DNA from: Liolophura sinensis
Lineage: Eukaryota; Mollusca; Polyplacophora; Chitonida; Chitonidae
NCBI RefSeq assembly: GCF_032854445.1
Contig: NC_088302.1
Location: 58,198,237-58,262,236 of the forward strand
DNA: 64,000 nucleotides
Reading direction: 5' to 3'
A program made the translations under genes and the position numbers. Below, in pieces: positions 10,689 to 22,600 of this stretch (positions are counted from its first letter, which is position 1; every line of letters starts with the position of its first letter). The notes under the pieces were generated by a model. The model was not told where the DNA came from, ran no database searches, and saw only the letters and a program-made list of their open reading frames with translations.

Positions 10689-13600
10689 GTACGTAAACTT
10701 GGAACAATATATATTAGTTTTAAGCAATTTTGTTTTTATATCATCACAGCTTTGGGTTTGTATGTCATTGTTTTAAATAACGGTAAGGTGTGGACGAGCT
10801 CTTAACTGACCTAACATTTCACTGGGATCGATGTTCGTGTTGTTACCAAATATGTCAAAACTGATGTCAGAGTAAAACATGATCTAATTAACAAACGGTA
10901 AAATACTCGTACACTGAATAATCACTAGATCCCTTCTCATTGCTACTGTAATGCCGACGCAATATATATAAATGTCCGAATTTAGCATGAGAAACACAAG
11001 GAAACCATTCTAGTGTTCTTCGCTGTCTACAAATATCCGGATTTAGCATGAGAATCATGAGGAAAGCATTCTAGTGTTTTTCTTGGTCTACAAGTATCCG
11101 GATTTAGCATGAAAATCACGAGGAAAGAATTGTGCTGTTCTTGGCGGTCTACAAATATCCGAATTTAGCATGAGAAACACAATGAAAGCATTCTAGTGTT
11201 CTTCGCTGTCTACAAATATCCGGATTTAGCATGAGAAACACAAGGAAAGCATTCTGCTGTTCTTGGCTGTCTACAAATATCCGAATTTATCATGAAAATC
11301 ACGAGGAAAGAATTGTGCTGTTCTTGGCGGTCTACAAATATCCGAATTTAGCATGAGAAACACAATGAAAGCATTCTAGTGTTCTTCGCTGTCTACAAAT
11401 ATCCGGATTTAGCATGAGAAACACAAGGAAAGCATTCTGCTGTTCTTGGCTGTCTACAAATATCCGAATTTATCATGAAAATCACGAGGAAAGAATTGTG
11501 CTGTTCTTGGCGGTCTACAAATATCCGAATTTAGCATGAGAAACACAAGCATTCTGGTGTTCTTCACTCTCTACAAATAACAGCATACATATAAAGAACT
11601 TTCAATAAACGTATGGTTGTTATTTGACTTAATCATAGCCATTGTTTTTTATATGAATGAATGATTGTAGCTTAATGGTATTTCCGCAATACTGCAGCTG
11701 TATCGTATCGAAATCAAGCACTGTTTTCATGAAATGAAAAGTCGCAAATACGGCAACATCAGTATCGTTATTTGTTAAAGTGAATAGTCGCAATTAAAAA
11801 GCAGACGATATAAGGCTTGTTGTTAATGGCATGAAAACTGAAAAGCGACAGGCCATAAAACTAAGGTTGTCCACGACTACTTGAACACTTCAAATTAAAA
11901 GACAACTAGACTGTGAGGCTTTCTGTTTATTATATGATCACGGCAGTTAAAGATACCCTAAACACAAATCTTCTGGTGTATTTGATATGTAGTTTTATTA
12001 TCTGAGCCGAGGGTGCCAAATTTCCTCCACGAACAAAGCATATCATTTGTCGATCATAATTGTCACTACATAAATCTGTCGTCAGATTTCTTAAACAAGT
12101 AACACCTCTCAGTGATGTTAAAGACTTGACTTGAGTAGTGTTACAGACTGGACTTGAGTAGTGTTACAGACTTGAGTGATGTTACAGACTTGACTTGAGT
12201 GGTGTTACGGACTTGACTTCAGAGGCACTACTGACAAATTGTGTGTATCAGTTTTATATTTGCTCCAAAGACGGCAATGAAACGAATTTATTTTTGGATT
12301 TGAACATTTGCCTCACTGTACGGGAGATCAGAATGTACATATTGTTTTAGAATCAGAAAGCGATTATACGGTGTTTGTTATCGAGAGCTGGATAAAGACA
12401 TTGCTTGTCTATAGAGTTGAAATCTTGATCCAAGGAGGGCATTTTTGATTTCCCGAAATCCTTCATTGATATGTCAAAGTAACAATTATCAACGGTTGAC
12501 AATGTATTTATTCGAACTTCACGCACTGAAATAAGTATCCAACGTACACTGTCTGCACTCGTAAATACTTCAACTGTTGTGATGAAAAGTACGAAACAGG
12601 TTTTTTTGCAGACATCTTAAACCACCTGTTATTTGAGCTAACTGAGATTTCCATGTGTACCATGTGACAAGAACTTGAGTAAACATTAACGCTGAACTTG
12701 AAAAGAGCCCATGGAGAGGCCTACACGTTTGTGCTCAGTATGGGACGGACTAACACAATAACCTATATAACAGGTACAATACATGTTTTATAGGCCGGTC
12801 TCAACATCCACATAATGTCAACATTATATTTTGTTCTAATAAAACGTCTTCAAATTCGGGATTCATATTATACATGCATACATATGAATGGTATATACTG
12901 TAAATATCTGAAGACACATCTTCGTTGACACATCGACAGGTTTCAACAATGAGTCTCAGCAAAACTATCTACCGTCGACCTATACGGGAATATAAATAGC
13001 TGAGGAGGAATAATACAGTTTAAATTGAGCCTGCATGAATCACCTCAGAAAGCTAAGCATATGTTAAATGAAAAAACGATTTTGAGCAAACACTTCCATA
13101 TGTGAGCGCTCAGGTACATATTTTGACAAAATTTTCTAGGTCAAAGCATTTGGATGTTTGAGGAGTAGGGTGTATAGCACCGTTATGGAAAACTAAGAAA
13201 ACTGAACCCAGTTTAAGCTCTCAGGACAAAAATGTCTATTATAAATTAGATTGAGCTTTTCATAAGAAATCTTTGTCGTTACAAGAGGGGCGAACCAAAG
13301 CCTCATCCGATTTAGACGACAGCTTGGCTGTGTGGATCAATGTATGCTGTACATGACAGCTGGTTGTATGGCTCCTTGAACCTGTACGTTTCTTACTGGC
13401 AGAACAAACTATTTGTAATCAATCTGTCGTCTAATAGTCAGTGTCAGAGATACACCATCCTGTTCGGTCGCTTGAGAGTTTTTGAACAGTGTGCATGTTA
13501 CAGTAGTTAACGAAAGTAATTAATATTCAAGACTATAGTGTGTCATGATAAAACTGATATGGCTGTACTCACCAGATAAGACTATTATATATGTACATAT

Positions 13601-16600
13601 CTGATTTGCTGGATAGATACTACATTCTGCAAATGCGTCTTGAGTATCTCACAGTACATGGGCACTTTATACATGATGTATATCCTACAGTTAACAGCCG
13701 TCAAAAATAAGTCATGAAATTTTAATTTCATCAAGATGAAATACTCATTTTTTCACTTTCGCTGATTATCATCAAACTAATCTTCATATCTACATATTAT
13801 ATGGGAAATTAACTGCTGCATAGAACATATTTTTCGATCAAAGTTTTATTTTTAAAGTTACAATATTTCCCCAAATTGTATTTAGTTATACTAGCAGGGA
13901 AGACCTGCATTGCCAACGCCATAACTAGATGGTTATACACCACACTATCACAACATTATCCGCGACAGCTTAAAAGCACATTGTATAGACAACAAAGAAA
14001 TCTTTTCAGTTAATTTTAATTATTTGGATTTTACCTCCAATGCTCACCATCAAAGCTTTATTGCACACTGTAGATGTAATTCAACATTTGTTCTATCATG
14101 GCTAGGGACGACTACTCCTACAACAAATCGAACATACTGTTGTTCAATTATGTCTAAGGAGCTGCTGATCCATCCTGGCTAGGGCTTACAGTTTTCATCA
14201 CATCGAATATACTGTAGCTCCACTATGTCTAAGGAGCCGCTGATCCATCCTGGCTAGGGCTTACAGTTTTCATCACATCGAATATATTGTAGTTCCACTA
14301 TGTCTAAGGAGCCGCTGATCCATCCCGGCTAGGGCTTACAGTTTTCATCACATCGAATATATTGTAGCTCCACTATGTCTAAGGAGCCGCTGATCCATCC
14401 TGGCCAGGGCTTACAGTTTTCATCACATCCAATATACTGTTGTTCCATTATGTCTAAGGAGCCGCTGATCCATCTTAACTAGGGCCCACTGTTCGAAGAG
14501 TGGACTGTTCCATTTTCACATCGAATATACTGTTAAATTAGAAGGATCTGCTGATTCATCATGGTTAGGGTCTACTGCTTTAATCACATTGAGTATACTG
14601 ATGTTTCATTATGTCTAAGAAGGTGATGATCCATCCTGGCTAGTGCTTACTGCTTTCATTTCGTGGAATACAGTGTTGTGCCATTATGTCTAAGGAACTG
14701 CTGTTTCATTCTGGTCTGGGCCCACTGCTGTTATCACAGTGTATATACTCTTGTTCCATTACGTGTAAGGTAATCTTGACCCATCGTGGCTAGGATCTAC
14801 TGCTCCAATACATCTAAAGAGCTGATGTTTTATCCTGGCATTGGCCGACTATTCCTTATCACATCGAATATACTGTTGCTCCATTATGGCTAAGGAGCTG
14901 CCGGTACATTCATCGAATATACTTTTGTTCCATTAGGTCTGAGGAGCCGCTGGTTCACCCTGGATAGGGCTTGCTGCTTATTCATCACATCGAATATACT
15001 TTTGTTCCATTATCTCTAACAAGCTGACGTTATATTCTGGCACGGATCTACTGTTTCTTCGTCACAGGGAATATACTGTTGTTCAATTATGAGTAAGGAA
15101 CTGCTGGTTCACCCTGGCTAGGGCTTACTGCTTATTCATCACAGCGAATATATTGTTGTTCCATTAGGTCTAAGGTCCACTGTTCCTTCGTCATATCGAA
15201 TATATTGTTATTCCAATACGTCTGCCGAGCTGCTGGTCCATCTGGACTTGGTAAAAATTATGTTAACGGTATGAAGCACTGATTTTATCTGATTACCGTT
15301 TAGCAGAAACAACTTTAAGCACCCTGACGCGCGAAGGCCTCAAAGGCTACGCCGTCCTGCGATGAATCAAAACCAACTGAAAATTAGGTTAATTTAACCA
15401 ATATTGAAAAGGAAGCTAAACTTGAAATAAAGTATTGGAGATAATTAGATGTCTTGCTTATAATGAGGATTTCCGTCTGGTCAGCGGAACCCTGCGTTGT
15501 TTCAGCACACAACCGATCAACCAAAAAATCAATCAAAAACAAAACAAACTCTAGAATCGGATGTGAGTTGGTTGTTGTGACAATTCCGTGCATAAAAACA
15601 CTAAAAATATACATAACAGTTGTATGGGCTACTGAATTGTTTTTTGGGTATATTTTTTTGTGTCTACGCAGATCTACCTGTAACCCATCGTATAACAGTG
15701 TTTAAGTAGTCTGAGATTTATTAATGAAAAATCTAATATTATGAATAGCCGATTGTAAATTCTTTATCTTGTATCTTATTCTATTTTGGCTATTCATCTG
15801 GCTAATCTATATCTTTAAAAATCATCGATTCGATATACTCTAACATTTATATTTGCATTTACTGAAAAATTAGGATAACAATAGATAGAGCAAAAAATTT
15901 CACAAAAATAATGTCGAGAATTGCGTTTTTTTAAATAAATACAGAAATAAACAAAGTCCTATATTGTGTTAGTATATACAGTTTAATGGTCTATATATAC
16001 TGTATAGCCATAAAGTCTTTCTTATCACTGACAAAACAGTAGGCCCTATCTGAGCAGTATTTGCCTGAACATGCACAGCCTATTGTTTTCTAAATACACA
16101 CTCCATGTGTCTGGTGGACTTAACATAATTCCTGTACTTGAAATAAACCCAGTTAGAAATCCAGGCCCCTATGGGACTGAATGTGTAATATAGACCTCAA
16201 ATTTCCCGATAACCAATGCTAAACTAAAAGTCGGCAAGTTCGTTAATAATACCGACTCTTCATTTTTTGACAAGTACATGTACGCACGTAAGTTTTGCAA
16301 TTCATTTTTAGGCGATAACCTTGCAGCATCCGTAGCCTATACCGATCGCGTGGCATGTTGTTGTTGTAATCAAGCATTTTCAAAAACAAAACATTGGCTG
16401 CAGGCACTATTTGCGATTCCGGCGGTAGGAGAGACTAGTGTACTTTATGTCTCTGTTACACATCGCAATATACTCTTGGTGTATTGATACGCAAACGATT
16501 TCGTGTTCTGTTCATGTTTTGTGGCAGGTCTAACATGTGGAATGAAGCATTCAACTCGAGCACAAAATAAACGAATTGGTTAAACTATATACGTTTTAAC

Positions 16601-19600
16601 TAATTCGTGTTTAACGAGTAGATCCAAAACGATGATTGGGGACGGTTCCTAATATAATGTTGTTCCATTATTTCCATTTAACTCCTGATCCATCATGGAT
16701 AGCGTCTACTGCTCCTTCATCATCTTACCGGCCCGGATAGCACAGTTGGTAGAGCGTCCGCTTCGGGACCGGTAGATCCAGGATCAATCCTTGGTCGAGT
16801 CACACCTAAGACTTTAAAAGAGAAAGTTGTAACTTCTTCGCTTGGCGTTCAGCATGAAGGGGATAGTGCAACGACTGGTTGACCCGTATCAGTATAATGG
16901 CTCGGGCGGGGCGGCTTACTTGCCTTCGGTAAGTCGTCTCAGTGATGCAGCACTAAATAAAAGAGCGGTGGAAATCCGTCCTGCAACAAGGAGGCACATT
17001 ACACGTGCATGCACCCTAATGATTCCTTCGTCGTCATATGACTGAAAAATTGTTGAGTACGACGTTAAACCCCAAGCACTCACTAAGTCACTCCTTCATC
17101 ACATCGAATATACTGTTGTTTATTATATTATGTTTAAGGAGCTGCTGGCTTGGGCCCACTGCTCCTTCATCCTATTGAGTATACTTTTGTTCCATTATGT
17201 CTAAGGAGCTGCTGGTCCTCTCGCTTGGGCTTACTGCTCATTCATCACATTAAACATACTGTTGTTCCGTTATATCTAAGGAGCTCCTGGTCTTTCATGG
17301 ATAGCGTCTACTGCTCCTTCATCACATCGAATATACTGTTGTTTCATTATGTCTAAGGAGCTTCTGATCCACTATATTGCTTCTTAATCACATCGAATAT
17401 ACTGTCGTTCCATCATGTCTAAGGGGCTCCTGATCCATCCTGGTTAGGGCTTACTGCTTTCATTACAAGTGCTTGAGTGCTTGAGGTTTAACGTCGTACT
17501 CAACAATTTTTCAGTCATATGACGACGAAGGAATCATTAGGGTGCATGTACGTGTAATGTGCCTCCTTGTAGCAGGACGGATTTCCACCGCTCTTTTATT
17601 TAGTGCTGCATCACTGAGACGACTTACCGAAGGCAAGTAAGCCGCCCCGCCCGAGCCATTATACTGATACGGGTCAACCAGTCGTTGCACTATCCCCTTC
17701 ATGCTGAACGTCAAGCGAGGAAGTTACAACTTCCTCTTTTAAAATCTTAGGTGTGACTCGATCAAGGACTGATCCTGGATCTACCGGTCCCGAAGCGGAC
17801 GCTCTACCAACTGTGCTATCCGGGCCGGTCTTTCATTACAAGGAATGTACAGTTGTTCATTCTGGCTTCCTCTCCGGCCGTACGTGGGAAGGTCTGCCAA
17901 CAATCTGCGGATGGTCGTAGGTTTCCCCCGGGCTCTGCCTGGTTTCCTCTCACCACAATGCTGACCGCCGTCGTATAAGTGAAATGTTCTTGAGTACGGC
18001 GTAAAACACCAATCAGATAAATCAATCAAATATGTCTAAGAAGCTGCTGTTTCATTATGGGTTGGGCCTACTGCTCCTTCATCACATCGAATGTATTGTT
18101 GTTCCATTGCGTCTAAGGTCGTCTTAATCCATCATAACTAGGGTCTACTGCTCCTTTATCACACCGAATGTATTGTTGTTCCATTGCGTCTAAGGTCATC
18201 TTAATCCATCATAACTAGAGTCTACTGCTCCTTTATCACACCGAATATATTGTTGTTCCATTACGTCTAAGGTCCTCTTGATCCATCATAACTTGGGTCT
18301 ACTGCTCCTTTATCACGCCGAATACATTGTTGTTCCATTACGTCTAAGGTCCTCTTGATCCATCATAACTAGGGTCTACTGCTCCTTTATCACACCGAAT
18401 GTATTGTTGTTCCATTACGTCTAAAGTCCTCTTGATCCATCATAACTAGGGCCTACTGCTCCTTTATCACATCGAATATATTGTTGTTCCATTACGTCTA
18501 AGGTCCTCTTGATCCATCATAACTAGGGTCTACTGCTCCTTTATCACACCGAATATATTGTTGTTCCATTACGTCTAAGGTCCTCTTAATCCATCATAAC
18601 TAGGGTCTACTGCTCCTTTATCACACCGAATGTATTGTTGTTCCATTACGTCTAAAGTCCTTTTGATCCATCATAACTAGGGTCTACAGCTCCTTTATCA
18701 CATCGAATATACTGTTGTTCCAATTTGTCTAAGGGGCTTCTGTTCCGTCCTGGCTAGGATCTACTATTCCTTATCACACCGAATATACTGTCGTTCCACT
18801 ATGTCTAAGGAGCTCCTGATCCACAATATTTTGCTTCTTAATCACATCGAATATAGTGTCGTTCCATCATGTCTAAGGGGCTCCTGATCCATCCTGGTTA
18901 TGGCTTACTGCTTTCATTACAAGGAATGTACAGTTGTTCTCTAAAGAGCTCCTAATCCATCATCGATAGCATCTACGGCTCCTTCATCACATCGAACATA
19001 CTGTTGTTCCACTATGTCTAAGGAGCTGCCACCGGCACGGATAGCACAGTTGGTAGAGCGTCCGCTTCAGGACCGGTATATCCAGGATCAATCCTTGATC
19101 GAGTCACACCTAAGACTTTAAAAGAGAAAGTTGTAACTTCCTCGCTTGGCGTTCAGCATGAAGGGGATAGTGCAACGACTGGTTTACTTGTATCAGTATA
19201 ATGGCTCGGGCGGTGCGGCTTACTTGCCTTCGGTAAGTCGCCTCACTGAAGCAGCACTAAATAAAAGAGCGGTGGAAATCCGTCCTGCAACAAGGTGGCA
19301 CATTACACGTACATGCACCCTAATGATTCCTTCGTCGTCATATGACTGAAAAATTGTTGTCGTACGACGTTAAACCCCAAGCACTCACTCACTCACTCTA
19401 AGGAGCTGCCGGTTCATTCTGGTGAGGGCCTACTGCTCCTTCATCACATTGAATACACCGTTATTCCATAATTTCTAAGGAGCTTTTGATACACCCTGGC
19501 TCTGGCCGACTACTCTTTATCACAAGGAATATACTGTTATTCCATTATGTCTAAGGAGCTGCTGGTCCATCCTTGCTTGGACCTACTGCTCCTTCATCAC

Positions 19601-22600
19601 AGCGAATATACTGTTGTTCCATTATGTCTAAGGAGCTCTTAATCCATCATGGATAGCGTCTACTGTTCCTTCATCACATCGAATATACTGTTGTTCTACT
19701 ATGTCTAAGGAGCTGCCTGTTCATTCTGGTTAGCACCCATGCTCTTTCATCGTATCGAATATACTGTTATTTGATTATGTCTAACTGTATTTAAGAACAT
19801 ATTTATTTATTGTTTTAGTCTTTTTACCGAATTAAATGAGTGAAGTGTTTGGATTATAAGGAGATCCTAATGAACAAAATTGACCCATGTATGTTTTTAA
19901 TAGCATCAGATAAATTTTTTTTAGGCCTTTATGTTCGTGGGCTGATTTCACAAGTCGCACACAGCCCGGCGTGCAGGTTGTTACCATGGTGACATAATAC
20001 CAACAGCACTGGAAGTTTTTGTGAAAATGGACCCTAGGTTTGACTATATTATTACGAACTTTACTCACGTAATATGTGTAACGAAATGCAAATCTGAAAC
20101 TAAAGGAGTACTTTACCGATAGAGAAAAGTTAATTTGACATCGTCAACGACGTGCATTATCAGTGTATTCCAGAAAGCTCACTTGACAATCCACATTTGA
20201 CTGCTTTTAATTCAGCTTTAAAAAACAAAAGATATTTGTGGATATAGGTTTAAGGGGTTTTCTACTGATGTTTACTTTATTTTTCTTTCCCTCTAAGTTA
20301 ATGTTATTCATTGCCAACTAAGCAGCTAACAACAGGACACAAACTTCAGAGAAAGGAAAGACGTTGTTTACATAATGCCTTTTACAGATTTGCAGTGGAC
20401 TTTTATAACGTTTGGAGGGGCCTTTTCTTTCAGACATGACGACAACCTAATAGAGATAAGACTGGTAATTTACAACTTCTAGTCTTTTATATCATAACGA
20501 ATGTTCTTCTCGTCAGTAATCAAAAGCCGAAAACATTTACAAATGTAACTTGTGTACTGTACAAATCAAAAGCGATATAATATTACAGAAGTGACGTGTG
20601 TTGTAATGCTCAAATGTCATTTAACATTTACAAGTGTAACTTGTTTCCTATACAAATCAAAAGCACTTTAACATTACAAACGTGACGCGTGTTGAAGTAC
20701 TCAAAAGTGATTCAACATTACAAATGTGACGCGTGTTATAGTAATAAAAAACGATTTAACATTTACAAATGTAAGTTGCATGCTGTAATAATCAAAAGCG
20801 ATTCCTCATTACAAATGTGACGTGTGCTGTAGTAATCCAAAGAGATTTAACATTTACAAATGTGATGTGTGCTGTAGTAATCCAAAGTGATTTAACATTT
20901 ACAAATGTGATGTGTGCTGTAGTAATCCAAAGTGATTTAACATTTACAAATGTGATGAGTGCTGTAGTAATCCAAAGTGATTTAACATTTACAAATGTGA
21001 CGTGTGTTGTAGTAATTAAAAGCGCTTCAGCATTACAAATGTAACTTGTGTGCTGTACAAATCAAAAGCGCTTTAACATTACAAACGTAACGCGTGTTGA
21101 AGTACTCAAAAGTGATTCAATATTACAAATGTGACGTGTGTTATAGCTATCAAAAGCTATTTAACATTTACAAATGTGATGTGTGCTGTACTAATCAAAA
21201 GCGATTAAACATTTACAAATGTGCTGTGTGCTGTACTAATCAAAAGCAATTTAACATTTACAAATGTGATGTGTGCTGTAGTAATCCAAAGTGATTTAAC
21301 ATTTACAAATGTGTTGTGTGCTGTAGTAATCCAAAGTGATTTAACATTTACAAATGTGATGTGTGCTGTAGTAATCCAAAGTGATATAACATTTACAAAT
21401 GTGTTGTGTGGTGTAGTAATCCAAAGTGATATAACATTTACAAATGTGATGTGTGCTGTAGTAATCCAAAAACGATTTAACATTTACAAATGTGACGTGT
21501 GCTGTGGTAATCAAAAGTGATTTAACATTTACAAATGTGATGTGTGCTGTAGTAATCCAAAGTGATTTAACATTTACAAATGTGATGTGTGCTGTAGTAA
21601 GCAAAAGTGACTTAACATTTACAAATGTGACAGTGTGTTACTGAAATTAATAGCGATTTAACAACTACAAATGGAACTTGTGCGTTGTAGTCCACTTTCC
21701 GTCCGAACCGAGGAACGTCAGCTGGCTATTTCTTGGCGGGGAAGGACATGAGCTGGTTTCCGGTAGGTATGCGTATTTCCTGGTGTCTAGGCTTCAATGA
21801 TTTTAACTGACAATTTCCAAAATGCTTATTTTCTTCTGTACGATATCCTTTGTAAATAGTCCAATTCACGCATATCTTGTTTTCTTCCGTACGCTATCTT
21901 TGGTATATAGACCATTCACGTATCTCTTGTTTTCTTCTGTACGATATCAATTGTACATCGCCATATTCCCGCATCTCTTGTTTTCTTCTGTACGATATCA
22001 TTTGTACATCGCCACATTCACGCATCTCTTGTTTTCGTCTGTACGATATCATTTGTACATCGCCCCATGTACGCATCTCCTATCAATCTTCATAACATGT
22101 TGATTTCTTAGCTAAGGTCTACTCTTTCAGCCAGTCGCCAATATTCAGCTGTCTGTAAAATCAGTCATGCTCGCTACCAAAATTGCCTTTAGTCAGTGAT
22201 ACGTAACAACATAAGCTTTACACATTGATAAGCTGGAACTCTATATCCTTGCACAGGAAATGAAGTTAGAAAAGTTTTTCTAGTTCACAATGTTAAATTG
22301 CGTAAGCACGGTTTCGACGGCAAGAACTCATTGCCTTGGGTGACGTTATAATTATCCAAAAAAACGGTGGCATGCTGGATATTGGGAGGTTAAATGTGTT
22401 TTGACGAAGGACGACATCAGTTACCTAAACTGACGTGGACTACTGTAAACCCCCGTTTCTCACTTTGTCATATTTGACTTTATTTGGAGGTTATAATATA
22501 ACCTTCATAAATGAAGATTAATTTTGTTTATGTAGTATATGATGTAAAGCCAGTATTTTTTGAGAGTTTGATGTCAAGAATTTCTGTTATAAAACATTGT

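Larger units (their letters stand above)
16655..19790. repeat. 77-bp satellite, right block with nested SINEs
   Basis: Continuation of the 77-bp satellite. Units at 18040-18700 are the most homogeneous (TTCCATTACGTCTAAGGTCC, spacing exactly 77). Four SINEs are inserted: 16728-17090 (+), 17469-17830 (-), 17857-18030 (+) and 19031-19397 (+). Two retain exact target duplications within satellite sequence, which shows the array is older than the SINEs. Confidence 0.93.

Noticed and set aside
16842-17045. 67-codon frame repeated in three SINE copies (also 17511-17714 and 19146-19349)
   Set aside because: The frame is shared because the SINE copies share a consensus. The family B copy at 48596 shows indels in the same body, and no known protein matches.
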